This document shows, piece by piece, positions 1-8,311 of a DNA stretch of 37,850 nt. Numbering within the stretch: position 1 is the first letter of the stretch; every line of letters begins with the position of its first letter. The DNA comes from Actinomycetes bacterium. GTDB taxonomy: Bacteria; Actinomycetota; Acidimicrobiia; Acidimicrobiales; Acidimicrobiaceae. Position numbers and translations under genes: made by a program. The notes below the pieces were generated by a model. That model was not told where the DNA came from. It did no database searches and worked only from the letters and a program-made list of their open reading frames with translations. The stretch covers positions 1-37,850 of the forward strand of contig JAJYNL010000117.1 of assembly GCA_021786375.1 (NCBI GenBank), written 5' to 3'.

Positions 1-142
1 TATGCCATATCTAGGTACTACAGTAGCACACCAAATGCCAAGAACATCCAGAACTTGTAATATCCCTAGTCAGAGGCGAACTTCTACATCCAGCCAAAGT
101 CGGATCTCAGGGCGTCGGATCAGCTAGCCAGGAAGGTCCCGC

Positions 143-148
143 TAGGAT
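143..148 (+). promoter_or_regulatory. -10 box for the first gene (leaderless start)
   Basis: TAGGAT lies 8 bases before the ATG at 157. This spacing puts the transcription start at or next to the start codon, a layout repeated at several other genes of this window. The same hexamer is the -10 of the ilvB leader. The bases before it (1-142) are less GC-rich, and I see no gene in them. Confidence 0.4.
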
Positions 149-156
149 CGCGATAG

Positions 157-1499
157 ATGGCGCTACGGAACCCCCGGCCTTCCGCAGCAATCTCTTTCGA
201 GGGCTTCATACGCGTGCAAAACAGCGGCAACGCGTGGATCGTTGCGATGGTGGGCTGCACAGCGCTGGCCATATCGGTACTCGCTTCGGCCGCCACCACC
301 ACCCCGCTAAAGCAGGTAGAAGAAAAGGCTCCGCTGCCGACAGCGAGCTCCGCATCCACCACGTCGGCCGCGCTCGCGACCGCCGGCGAGCAGGCTCCGT
401 TCCCGCCGAAAATGACGCCTCAGATGCGCTCGGCGGCCGAGGCCGCCGCTCAGGCCTTTCCCTGGCCGGCACGACTGATTGCGGGACTGGCGCCGAATCA
501 ATACGTCACTGCGCTGATGCAGCAGGGTGCGGCAAGCCGCTACGCCTTCGCCGAAGTTAACCAAACCACGCCTTCAGGCAATGCGACATACCTGACTGAC
601 ATCGACCTCGCGACGGGCGCCATCGACCTCGGCCAAAGGACCAGCGGCGTGCCCACCCAAGTCGGCTCCGAGATAAGCCTCTCCGTCCCGGCGATCACGA
701 CCTCCCACGGCCGGCCGGTCGGACCATGGCACCTTTCATGGGTTCAGCCGGGCACCCCGCGAGCGAGCGGCGACCTCGTGGTCCCGGCCGCAGGCGATGG
801 ATGGTGGCGGCCGGTCGCCTCCCAAGTCGACGAGCGCACCTCGGGATACATCTGGGCCTCATGTGCGAACGAGGTCTTCGCGGTGAACCTGGCCACCGGG
901 ACGACATCGCATATCATCACCTTCAACGCCGCCGGCTCGGCCAGCGCCGCGGACAAACTCGATTGCGCCACCAAGGCAGGCACCCCCCAGGTGCAAAACC
1001 CGGCGCTCAGCGTCGGCGGGGGTGCGCTCTACGTGCCGGTCGATTACCTGACCGCCGATCCGACCGCCCACATCCCGGTGCGAGTCTTCGAGTTGGCCCT
1101 GCCCTCCGAAAAGGTCGAAGGCCAGGCCATCTTGGAGAGCGCCATGGCCGGCCCAACGCTCGGTCCGGTACCAGGCGGCGTTTGGGCAAGCTGGAGGGGG
1201 GCATGATGGGCGATGCGGAACTGTTCTCCGACAACGGACTGACCGTCGTGGCAAGCTGGTACCCAAAGGGTGCCGTGCCGGATCCGGTATGGGCGGTTCC
1301 CACGCCGCATGTGACCTGGATCCAGTCCGGGGTGCAGATCTCCTGCATCGCGCCGGGCGGCGCAGATGTTCTGGCCAGCACCCCGATACCCTCGCAGGAT
1401 CCGCAACTCGAGGCCATCGCGGTTTGGAACGGCCGCCTCTTCGCGACCGAGGGGCCGGCGCTTCATGAGATTACTCCGCCAGCATCCTGTAATGCCTAA
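157..1499 (+). CDS. Membrane-anchored or exported protein of unknown function, broken by a frameshift
   Basis: I do not recognise the family. The reading frame from ATG 157 starts with a short basic segment and a hydrophobic stretch at about residues 24-46, so the product is probably exported or anchored by its N-terminus. The rest has repeated strands of the type seen in beta-propeller proteins (LTDIDLATGAI, VFAVNLATGTT), but this is only an impression. The frame stops with TGA at 1204-1206. The next frame, from the ATG at 1203, continues with a sensible protein ending at 1499. The break lies right after a run of six G at 1196-1201. One extra G would join the two parts smoothly as WRGG-MMGDAELF. 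Either the gene is a recent pseudogene or the assembly lost one G. The total would be about 447 residues. Confidence 0.6.
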
Positions 1500-1513
1500 C
1501 CGGCAGACCCCTC

Positions 1514-1543
1514 TTGCATGCTTGGCGCGCCTGAGGCTATGCT
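1514..1543 (+). promoter_or_regulatory. Promoter of the leuA leader
   Basis: TTGCAT at 1514-1519 and TATGCT at 1538-1543, 18 bases apart, form a good sigma70-type promoter. The -35 hexamer is identical to that of the ilvB leader promoter. The -10 box ends 8 bases before the GTG at 1552 in the leader peptide frame, so transcription should start almost on that codon. Confidence 0.55.
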
Positions 1544-1545
1544 CT

Positions 1546-1590
1546 ATGCCAGTGACAACGCAGATCTTCACCGCGCTACTACTGACCTAA
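1546..1590 (+). CDS. leuL: Leucine leader peptide of the leuA attenuator
   Basis: A 14-codon frame encodes MPVTTQIFTALLLT and stops with TAA at 1588-1590. It holds three consecutive leucine codons (CTA CTA CTG), two of them CTA, at 1576-1584. It is followed at once by a hairpin and an intrinsic terminator before leuA. This is the classic design of a leucine attenuator: a ribosome stalled on Leu codons when charged tRNA-Leu is scarce keeps the terminator from forming. The start is uncertain. ATG 1546 has GAGG at 1533-1536 upstream, but that motif lies inside the promoter spacer. If the promoter at 1514-1543 is used, translation more likely starts without a leader at GTG 1552 and gives a 12-residue peptide. 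Too short for ordinary gene finders. Confidence 0.75.
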   Translation: MPVTTQIFTALLLT

Positions 1591-1592
1591 CA

Positions 1593-1618
1593 GCGAGCTC
1601 GCCAAAGAGCCAGCTCGC
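1593..1618 (+). promoter_or_regulatory. First hairpin of the leuA attenuator
   Basis: GCGAGCT at 1593-1599 pairs with AGCTCGC at 1612-1618. The stem begins just 3 bases after the stop codon of the leader peptide, so a ribosome at the stop or at the Leu codons would affect whether it folds. The 5' arm is also part of a perfect 10-base palindrome (1593-1602). I could not identify a convincing antiterminator pairing by eye. Confidence 0.5.
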
Positions 1619-1623
1619 CGACG

Positions 1624-1655
1624 CCTCCTGCTCCCAATGGGACAGGGGGTTTTTT
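1624..1655 (+). terminator. Intrinsic terminator (attenuator) ahead of leuA
   Basis: CCTCCTG (1624-1630) pairs with CAGGGGG (1643-1649), and TCCC (1632-1635) with GGGA (1639-1642), leaving one bulged C and a three-base loop. Six T follow at 1650-1655. It lies between the leader peptide and leuA, 51 bases before the leuA start, so it must be conditional for leuA to be expressed. Confidence 0.85.
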
Positions 1656-1706
1656 ATTTGTCCAGCCAAGGCGTGAACCGGATCTGCACACGGAGAAAGG
1701 CAACCA

Positions 1707-3266
1707 ATGGCGCAAGGCCAAGAACAAGAGAAGCTGATCATCTTCGACACCACACTTCGGGACGGCGAGCAGTCGCCTGGCATTTCCCTCGATGCCACCG
1801 AAAAGCTGGAAATCGCGGAGCAGCTCGCGCGCCTAAACGTCGACTACATCGAGGCCGGCTTCCCGGTTGCCAGCCAGGGGGACTTCGAAGCCGTACGGAT
1901 GATCGCCGAGCGAGTGGAAGGACCTGCCATCGCGGCGCTTTCACGCACTCACCTCTCGGACGTCGACCGCTGCTGGGAGGCGCTCAAGCCCGCGGCCAGG
2001 AAGAGGATCCACGTCTTCATCTCCACCTCGCCCAGCCACATGGAATCCATGCTCAAGATGACCGAAGCCCAGGTGCTGGCCGAAACCCGCGCCGGTGTAG
2101 CCCGCGCACGGGGATACACCGAAGACGTCGAGTTCTCGCCTCAGGACGCCACCCGCACGCCACTCGATTTCATGATCGAAGTACTGCAGGCCGCGGTCGA
2201 CTCCGGAGCGACGACCCTGAATGTCCCCGACACAGTCGGCTACGGGATACCTTGGGACTTCGGTGCCCTGATCGGCTATGTGCGCAAGAACGTCAGCGGG
2301 GACTACATGATCTCCACCCACTGTCACAACGACCTGGGGTTGGCCACCGCCAACTCCCTGGCCGGGGTCCAGGCAGGGGCGAGGCAGGTCGAGGTTTGCG
2401 TAAACGGACTTGGCGAGCGGGCCGGTAACGCCGCGCTTGAGGAGGTGGTGATGGCGGTGAAGATCCGCTCCGACATCTTCCAGGGCCTCACCACGCAGGT
2501 ACGGACCGAGGAGCTGGCACGCACCTCTCGGATGGTGGCCCGGCTGACCGGCTATCCGGTCCAGTACAACAAGGCGGTGGTCGGGCGCAACGCCTTCGCG
2601 CACGAGTCCGGAATCCACCAGCACGGGGTTCTGGCCGATCGCTCGACATATGAGATCATCGACGCCGAGAGCGTGGGGCAGAAGAGTTCCCAGATCGTGC
2701 TGGGCAAGCACTCCGGGCGCCACGCCTTCTCTGACACCTTGACCAAGATGGGCATCAACATCAAAGGTGACGCCCTGAACGCGGCCTTCACCCGCTTCAA
2801 GGAGCTGGCGGACCGCAAGATGGATATCACCGAGGCGGACCTCGAGGCGATCGTCGCCGAGGAGCTGGGCACCGTGGCCACCGACGCCTTCTCCCTGGAG
2901 GAACTCAAGGTTTCCGGCGGAACCGTGGGTACGCCCCAGGCGACCGTAGCCATTTCCTCGGCGGCGGGCCGGGTGGAAGCGACAGCCGAGGGCAACGGCA
3001 TGATCGATGCCGCGGGCCAGGCAATCCAGAAGGCGACTTCCATCAGCGCCAATCTGATCGGCTTCTCGGTCTCCTCGATAACGGGTGGAGTTGATGCAAT
3101 CGGCGACGTAGTTGTCCAGCTCGAATCCGATGGGGTAAAGGTCTCGGGCAAGGGGATCTCCACCGACGTGGTGGAGGCTTCTGCGCGCGCGTATCTGAAC
3201 GCCATCAATCGGCTGCAGCGCGCGCTGGTCCGCCGCGAGGTGGCCGAGCGCGAGGTCGGTCCCTGA
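1707..3266 (+). CDS. leuA: 2-isopropylmalate synthase LeuA
   Basis: LeuA condenses 2-oxoisovalerate with acetyl-CoA, the first committed step of leucine synthesis in the cytoplasm. The protein has 519 residues, the usual length of the bacterial LeuA type 1 form and shorter than the roughly 600-residue form of mycobacteria. The DTTLRDGEQSPG motif of the metal-binding active site is at residues 14-25, and the HCHNDLG metal-binding histidines are near residue 205. The C-terminal third (about 390-519) matches the leucine-sensing regulatory domain of the family. The start is supported by GGAGAAAGG just upstream. The gene is preceded by a leucine attenuator and followed by a long terminator hairpin, so it is probably transcribed alone and controlled both by attenuation and by feedback inhibition. 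Confidence 0.95.
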   Translation: MAQGQEQEKLIIFDTTLRDGEQSPGISLDATEKLEIAEQLARLNVDYIEAGFPVASQGDFEAVRMIAERVEGPAIAALSRTHLSDVDRCWEALKPAARKRIHVFISTSPSHMESMLKMTEAQVLAETRAGVARARGYTEDVEFSPQDATRTPLDFMIEVLQAAVDSGATTLNVPDTVGYGIPWDFGALIGYVRKNVSGDYMISTHCHNDLGLATANSLAGVQAGARQVEVCVNGLGERAGNAALEEVVMAVKIRSDIFQGLTTQVRTEELARTSRMVARLTGYPVQYNKAVVGRNAFAHESGIHQHGVLADRSTYEIIDAESVGQKSSQIVLGKHSGRHAFSDTLTKMGINIKGDALNAAFTRFKELADRKMDITEADLEAIVAEELGTVATDAFSLEELKVSGGTVGTPQATVAISSAAGRVEATAEGNGMIDAAGQAIQKATSISANLIGFSVSSITGGVDAIGDVVVQLESDGVKVSGKGISTDVVEASARAYLNAINRLQRALVRREVAEREVGP

Positions 3267-3297
3267 TATCCAAAGGACTCGTTAGCGCCCGCGTCGT

Positions 3298-3340
3298 AGC
3301 CGCGAACTCACCACCAACCTCAGGTGGTGAGTTCGCGGCT
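3298..3340. terminator. Long hairpin between convergent leuA and decarboxylase genes
   Basis: A perfect 18-base-pair stem (3298-3315 with 3323-3340) with a 7-base loop lies between the end of leuA and the end of the convergent decarboxylase gene. Its right arm covers the last codons of the decarboxylase gene, whose stop codon is in the loop (3320-3322). Being symmetrical it can end transcription from both sides. It lacks a clear T-run directly after the stem on the plus strand (TTTT occurs a few bases later). Confidence 0.7.
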
Positions 3341-5872
3341 CGCCTTTTCCGACACCTTGGCAAGCTCCTCCACGAATTCGCGCAGGACCTCTTGGCGGTG
3401 CATCCTCCGCAGTGAAACCAGATAAGGGTTCATGACCGTGGAGCGAAGCACGACGATACCGGAGCGCGGATAGGCCTCGGCGAAGTCGCCGATGCCGGCC
3501 GTCTTTGCGAAACCATCCAGGGCGGGGGCCGGATAGGTGGGCTCCGAGAAGACCGTCTTGGAAAGGAAGAAGGGCTGGGAGTAGCTGTAGTTGCGCTGCC
3601 CGGCCTCCGCCCGGATGGCAAAGCTCTGGTAGACCCTCTCGGTGAGGTCGTTGAAGCGATCCAGCGTCGTTCCGCCTTTGGGGGTGATCCCGAAAATCAC
3701 GATGTTGGTGTCGGGCGGGACTGGATCCGTCCCTTTGCGCGCAAAGGTCACCACCTCGAAGCTGCGGCTCCGGTCGACCACCCCAAGAGCTTCATCCAGG
3801 TGGACCAGCCACTCGTAGAGTTCACGCGAGGCGATCCATGAGCTCCGCACTATCGCGCCATGATTGACCCTGTCAAGGGGGAGCAGCTCGGTGTTGAGCC
3901 AGAGCGCGGTCGCCGGAAAGCTCGGGCGCGACCCCTCGAGGGTGTAGGGCGCGAAGGCCTCGGTGGCGATGTCCCCCGCCTTGCCCAGGCCGGACGGAGT
4001 GGCCGGCTCCACCAGGTGGCGAGGCGGGACGTGCACCACCCTGGAATCGGCCATGGAGGTGATGTAGGGCGCCTTTTCCCTCACCAGCAGCCTCACCCAG
4101 TCATTGCGAAACGCCACGGCCCCACAGGGGTAGTTGACGTAACCCATCTTGTGCGGATCCACCGTAACCGAATCCGCCTCGCACATGGCCTCGAGCGCTC
4201 CCACCACATCAGGATCATCGAAGCTCACCCTTACCTCGGCACGGAAGAAGAGTTCGGACATCTCCCGGTAGTCGAAGCGGGCCAGCTCCAGCTCGATCGT
4301 GTCCGCCACGTCCTGGGCTGCACGGGCGGACCTGACAGCCGGATCGTCCCTCTCGGTTGCATGGCGCAGCCGGTCGGCGGAGGCGGGGCCACCCCCGGCC
4401 AGCTCGCGCGCTAGTTCGGCGCAGGTCGTTATCGCCTGGTCAAGGTCCTTCTCCTTCACCTGCGCGGCCAACAGGCGCAGCAGCCGCTCACAACGCTCCG
4501 TGTCCTCCGGTGTGATCGGCGAGACCGAGCAGGCCTCCTGTAATGTCTCCACCACGGCCGGGGCGTATTCGGAACGGATCCAGGCCGCGTCCGCGCCTTC
4601 GCGATCCCGCTCGGCTACGGGAAGCCGCCCGGGCCCGGCAAGCCAATCCACCAGGGCCGAGGCCACCCGATGGAAGCGCTCCTCGACCGACTCGAGCAGA
4701 AGGGTGCGGAAGAAGCCGCCCCAGGCGGCGTCTATGTGCAGCCAGAAGCTGACCCCGTCGGATTCCAGCCGATCACGCAGCGCGACGACTTGGTGAACCG
4801 GATCGACCGCCCCCTCTTCGGTAGTGCCCGCGATGGCCACCACCGCCAACGGAATCCTCCCCGCATCGACCTGCTCGTGCACTTTGGCCTCGAGATCATC
4901 CAGATCAAGGCGAAAGCGGGAGTCGAGCGCCACCGTCACCAGCGCATCCCTCCCCAGCCCAAGAAGGTTGAGCGCCTTGGAGATCGAGTAATGGGCGGCG
5001 CCGGAGACAAAGATTGCCGGCGGGAAGTCGGCCAGGCAGCGCGATATACCGTTTGCCACCGAGTACTGCGACTCGGTCTCCAAGTATGCCCAGGCCGCTT
5101 CCGCCAGCTTGGAGTCCTCAATGGAGGAGCCCAGCTTCCCGCGCACGGATTCCAGGTAAGCGGGAACCAGGCCGAGCACGGCGCGCGGCGGTAGTAGGAG
5201 CAGCTCCCGCCGCTCCAAGCTGCGCAGGTCCTTCCAAGTCCCCGGCTTGACCTCCACACGCATCTCAAGGTCAAGCGCATTGGCGACGTCCTGGATCGAA
5301 AGCGGGAAGTAGCGGACGGTGCGCGCGATCCAGAGTGCCTCGATATTGGCAACCGTACCTCCCGAGGTCAAGTGGCACCAGGAGTACTCCTGCTCGAGCA
5401 GCTGCCGATAGCGCTGGAGGGATGACTCTGTGACCATCGCCGGTGGATCGGGGGGTGGTGTGAAGCCGATCATCTCCACGAGGCGCCTGCAGGCGTCGAT
5501 CTCGTACTCGACCGTCACCGCACCCGTCTCGGAGGTGACGTTGTTGGAGTTGTACAGCAGCCCGGCCAGCGAACCGACCAGAGCTGGAATGGTGGTCTCC
5601 CCTTGCTGGTGAGCTATGTAGCGCGGCGAGTAGAAGGGGAAGCTCCGCCGCAGGCGCGAGAGCATCTCATCTACTCGCTCGTCCAGGTCGCTGCGCTCGC
5701 GCTGGAAGCCTTCCATCCCCACCGGGGAGACGAGCGTTCCGTCGGCCGGGTAATAGTTGCGCCTCCAGTGGAAGTAGTCGTCCAGAACCCGGTCGAAGAG
5801 GCCCTTCACGTACTGGCCGCTCTCACCCTTGGGGCCGGGGAAGAAAGCCAGGAAGCGCTCGTACTGATCCAT
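3320..5872 (-). CDS. Group II PLP-dependent decarboxylase with a large insertion
   Basis: The protein belongs to the glutamate/tyrosine/aromatic amino acid decarboxylase family, which removes CO2 from an amino acid using pyridoxal phosphate. Visible signatures are the substrate-domain SGGTVANIEALW, the cofactor-binding HIDAAWGG (Asp381) and the PLP-lysine motif DPHKMGY (Lys575). It has 850 residues, against about 470-550 for usual members. Much of the excess sits between Asp381 and Lys575, 194 residues where AADC or GadB have about 32. This inserted part is rich in charged helices. ATG 5872 is chosen because GAGGA precedes it; an upstream frame to 5938 adds a basic, non-homologous stretch. 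The substrate cannot be told from sequence: glutamate, aspartate, tyrosine and others are possible. The gene stands alone, divergent from the HNH gene and convergent with leuA. Confidence 0.85.
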   Translation of the reverse strand: MDQYERFLAFFPGPKGESGQYVKGLFDRVLDDYFHWRRNYYPADGTLVSPVGMEGFQRERSDLDERVDEMLSRLRRSFPFYSPRYIAHQQGETTIPALVGSLAGLLYNSNNVTSETGAVTVEYEIDACRRLVEMIGFTPPPDPPAMVTESSLQRYRQLLEQEYSWCHLTSGGTVANIEALWIARTVRYFPLSIQDVANALDLEMRVEVKPGTWKDLRSLERRELLLLPPRAVLGLVPAYLESVRGKLGSSIEDSKLAEAAWAYLETESQYSVANGISRCLADFPPAIFVSGAAHYSISKALNLLGLGRDALVTVALDSRFRLDLDDLEAKVHEQVDAGRIPLAVVAIAGTTEEGAVDPVHQVVALRDRLESDGVSFWLHIDAAWGGFFRTLLLESVEERFHRVASALVDWLAGPGRLPVAERDREGADAAWIRSEYAPAVVETLQEACSVSPITPEDTERCERLLRLLAAQVKEKDLDQAITTCAELARELAGGGPASADRLRHATERDDPAVRSARAAQDVADTIELELARFDYREMSELFFRAEVRVSFDDPDVVGALEAMCEADSVTVDPHKMGYVNYPCGAVAFRNDWVRLLVREKAPYITSMADSRVVHVPPRHLVEPATPSGLGKAGDIATEAFAPYTLEGSRPSFPATALWLNTELLPLDRVNHGAIVRSSWIASRELYEWLVHLDEALGVVDRSRSFEVVTFARKGTDPVPPDTNIVIFGITPKGGTTLDRFNDLTERVYQSFAIRAEAGQRNYSYSQPFFLSKTVFSEPTYPAPALDGFAKTAGIGDFAEAYPRSGIVVLRSTVMNPYLVSLRRMHRQEVLREFVEELAKVSEKASRELTT

Positions 5873-6014
5873 TGGTTCCTCGCACCCCCCGGGTAGATGC
5901 GCCCACGGCCGGCGTGGCCGTTCGCATACAAATGGCAACCCACGAAACTAGCATCCAGGCGCCCGAAAGAGCGAGTGCGGCCGTGCGGCCGTGGAATACA
6001 CGAGCCGGCCATCA

Positions 6015-6026
6015 CGAGCCGGCTCG
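6015..6026. promoter_or_regulatory. Perfect 12-base palindrome in a divergent promoter region
   Basis: CGAGCCGGCTCG is a perfect palindrome, and a half copy (CGAGCCGG) lies 14 bases upstream. It sits where the -35 element of the HNH gene would be, between two divergent genes. It may be an operator, but short GC palindromes are common in such DNA. Confidence 0.25.
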
Positions 6027-6035
6027 ACCCAATGC

Positions 6036-6041
6036 TATCCT
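6036..6041 (+). promoter_or_regulatory. -10 box for the HNH gene (leaderless start)
   Basis: TATCCT ends 6 bases before the GTG at 6048, the ideal distance for transcription to begin on the start codon. No ribosome binding site is visible before this codon, which fits a leaderless message. Confidence 0.45.
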
Positions 6042-6047
6042 TGCCTG

Positions 6048-6953
6048 GTGGTCGAGGACGGCTTCGAGCTGCGCTTGGCGCTGATGGAGTGGCTGGCGGC
6101 GCAGGTGGCGGCGCGTGGCCCGCTGGAGAGCGCCCGGCTCGAGACCTTCACCTACCGCGGCGAGCGCCTGCGCCTGATCGACCAGCACGGCATCTGGGCA
6201 CCCAAGGGCTTCCATTGCGCACTGACCATCCGGACAACCTTCACTCCGCCCAACCAGATTCCGCCCTACGTCGACCGGGAGGGGGAGGACGGCCTCGACT
6301 TCTACAAGTACGAGGGCACCGACCCCAATCTCGCCACCAACCGCAAGCTACGGGCCTGCATCGAAACGGGATTGCCGCTGATTTGGCTGCGTGGTGTCGC
6401 CATGGGCGTCTACCTGCCTGACTTCCCAGTCTACGTGGTCGAGGATCATCCCGCCAACCTCGAAGTGGCCCTGGAGGTCCGCTCCTGGCAAAGCGTGCCG
6501 ATCCTTGGAGAGGAGCCATCGGAACTCTCTCCCGAACGCCGCTGGGGAGTGGCCCTGACGCGCACCCGCCTCCACCAAAGGGTCTTCCATGAGCGCGTCC
6601 TCCACGCCTACCAGGGTTCCTGCTCCATCTGCAGGCTGCGCCATCGAGAGCTTCTCGACGCCGCACACATCATCCCGGATTCGCAGAGCGGCGGGGAGGC
6701 GATCGTCCCGAACGGCCTCACCCTCTGCAAATTACACCATGCCGCCTACGACGCGAACCTGCTCGGAATCACCCCCGACTACCGGATAAAGGTGCGCGAG
6801 GAGATCCTTCGCGAGGAGGATGGCCCGATGCTCCTGCACGGCCTGAAGGAGGTTCACGGATCGAAGCTGGCCGTCGTTCCCAGGGAAAGGAAGGCCAAGC
6901 CCGATCCCGAGCGGCTCGCGCAACGATTCCAGCACTTCCTTGGCCTCACCTGA
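6048..6953 (+). CDS. HNH endonuclease (putative restriction-type nuclease)
   Basis: The C-terminal third is an HNH nuclease domain with two CxxC-type zinc positions and the central histidine: CSIC at about residue 192, AAHIIP about 18 residues later, then NGLTLCKLHHAAYD. The N-terminal 180 residues contain no motif I can name. They resemble the sensor-like part found before HNH domains in predicted restriction endonucleases of the COG3440 type, which is inference from the overall layout. The product would be 301 residues from GTG 6048. An in-frame ATG at 5991 would add 19 residues of poor character that cover the promoter. No methyltransferase is adjacent, so it is a lone nuclease, perhaps acting on modified or foreign DNA. 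Confidence 0.8.
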   Translation: MVEDGFELRLALMEWLAAQVAARGPLESARLETFTYRGERLRLIDQHGIWAPKGFHCALTIRTTFTPPNQIPPYVDREGEDGLDFYKYEGTDPNLATNRKLRACIETGLPLIWLRGVAMGVYLPDFPVYVVEDHPANLEVALEVRSWQSVPILGEEPSELSPERRWGVALTRTRLHQRVFHERVLHAYQGSCSICRLRHRELLDAAHIIPDSQSGGEAIVPNGLTLCKLHHAAYDANLLGITPDYRIKVREEILREEDGPMLLHGLKEVHGSKLAVVPRERKAKPDPERLAQRFQHFLGLT

Positions 6954-7048
6954 TCCCTTGTCGGCCGCCAAGCGGCGCATCCCGCTGTGACATAGTCCCC
7001 TTTTGGGGCCGTAAATCCCGGCTCTAGCTTTCTGGCTGGTAAGGCAGG

Positions 7049-8311
7049 ATGCGGAGCGGGCAAATGGAACTCTCGACGATTACCCCTTTCATAGAGGCCG
7101 CCGCGCTCGGTCTGGGCGTGGGCCTGGAACGGGAGTGGGACAGTCGCGATGGCGGAGAGCTCGCCACGGGTTCGCGCACCTTCGCCTTGGTTGGTTTGCT
7201 CGGCTGTGTCGCCGCCTCGCTCAGCCCCTACATGGTGGCAGCAGGGCTGCTGGCCATCGGAGCAATCGGTGTGGTCGCCTACATACGGACCGCAGTAAGG
7301 GACGTTGGAGCCACCACCGAGGTCGCGCTGGTGCTGACATATGCCTTTGGCGCGCTGGTTTGGTCCAACGCGCAGCTCGCACTCGGCTTGGCCGTAGTTG
7401 CCGTGGTTCTGCTCGCCTCCAAGCGGCGTATCCACGGGCTGACGGAGAGCTGGCTCAGGCAAGTGGAGGTCGACGACGCAATCCGCTTCTTCGTCATCGC
7501 CTTCGTAGTCCTGCCGGTCCTGCCCGACCGGGCCCTCGGCCCTTGGGGCGCCATCAACCCTTACCACATCTGGGTTCTGGTGGTGGCCATGACCGGAATC
7601 AGCTGGCTTGGCTACATTGCTGTGCGGCTGGTGGGCGCCTCCAACGGGACCTTGGTGGCCGGCTTCGCGGGTGGATTCATCTCCGCATCGGCCACCACCG
7701 CCTCCATGGGTTCCGCCTCGAGACAGCCGGGGGCGCCCAAGGCGGTGCTGCTTGCCGGCGCGATCGGGGCGAGCGTCGCGACTCCTGTCCAGCTCTTCCT
7801 GGTACTTGGCGTGGCCAGCCCCACGGTGCTGTCGGCAATGGCGGCCCCACTCGCGGTCGCTTTGGCAATCCTTGTCGCCGAAGGCGTGGTGATCTTCTTA
7901 CTCGCTCGCGGGAGGGCGCATGGCTCCGACAGGGTCGCCCCGAACCGGCGACCTTTCTCTCTCCTGCCTGCGCTATCGCTTGCTGCCCTTATAACCGTGG
8001 TGTTGGTGGCATCGCGATGGGGCGCGGAGGTGTCCGGCAGCGCGGGCACCCTCGCCACCACGGCCCTGGCCGGATTCGCGGATGCGCACGCTCCAGTGTT
8101 GTCAGCGGCCTCCCTGTTCACGGCGGGATCCCTGAGTGAGCACGTGGCGGTTCTCGCAGGCTCCGCGGCGCTCCTGACAAACACGGTCACCAAGGTGGGA
8201 TTGGCCTTTGTGACCGGCGGCGCGCGGTTCGGTGTACCCTTCGCGGCCCTTTTGGTACTTCCGGTCGCCGGATACACTATGGCCCTTTCGGCGAACGGCG
8301 CTTTTGGTTAA
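7049..8311 (+). CDS. MgtC/SapB plus DUF4010 family membrane protein
   Basis: A 420-residue polytopic membrane protein with about ten to twelve hydrophobic segments. The N-terminal part shows the MgtC/SapB features (ALGLGVGLEREW, then GSRTFALVGLLG), and the C-terminal two thirds match the DUF4010 type with the conserved GFAGGFISASATTASMG. The function of this fusion family is not established; transport or a role in ion homeostasis is assumed. ATG 7049 has AAGG before it, while the in-frame ATG at 7064 has GGAG at a better distance of 7 bases and may be the true start. The stop codon overlaps that of the convergent ABC ATPase by 4 bases, so neither gene has room for a separate terminator. Confidence 0.8.
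   Translation: MRSGQMELSTITPFIEAAALGLGVGLEREWDSRDGGELATGSRTFALVGLLGCVAASLSPYMVAAGLLAIGAIGVVAYIRTAVRDVGATTEVALVLTYAFGALVWSNAQLALGLAVVAVVLLASKRRIHGLTESWLRQVEVDDAIRFFVIAFVVLPVLPDRALGPWGAINPYHIWVLVVAMTGISWLGYIAVRLVGASNGTLVAGFAGGFISASATTASMGSASRQPGAPKAVLLAGAIGASVATPVQLFLVLGVASPTVLSAMAAPLAVALAILVAEGVVIFLLARGRAHGSDRVAPNRRPFSLLPALSLAALITVVLVASRWGAEVSGSAGTLATTALAGFADAHAPVLSAASLFTAGSLSEHVAVLAGSAALLTNTVTKVGLAFVTGGARFGVPFAALLVLPVAGYTMALSANGAFG

Noticed and set aside
1203-1499. Separate small gene starting at ATG 1203
   Set aside because: The ATGA overlap would allow it, but the protein begins in the middle of a beta-rich pattern that continues from the upstream frame, and a single G in a G-run explains the break better.
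1591-1706. T-box riboswitch before leuA or ilvB
   Set aside because: Neither leader has the conserved T-box bulge sequence, and both have clear leader peptides with the controlling codons.
5873-5938. 22-residue N-terminal extension of the decarboxylase
   Set aside because: No ribosome binding site upstream, and the ATG at 5872 has GAGGA at good spacing and the sensible N-terminus MDQYERFLAFF.
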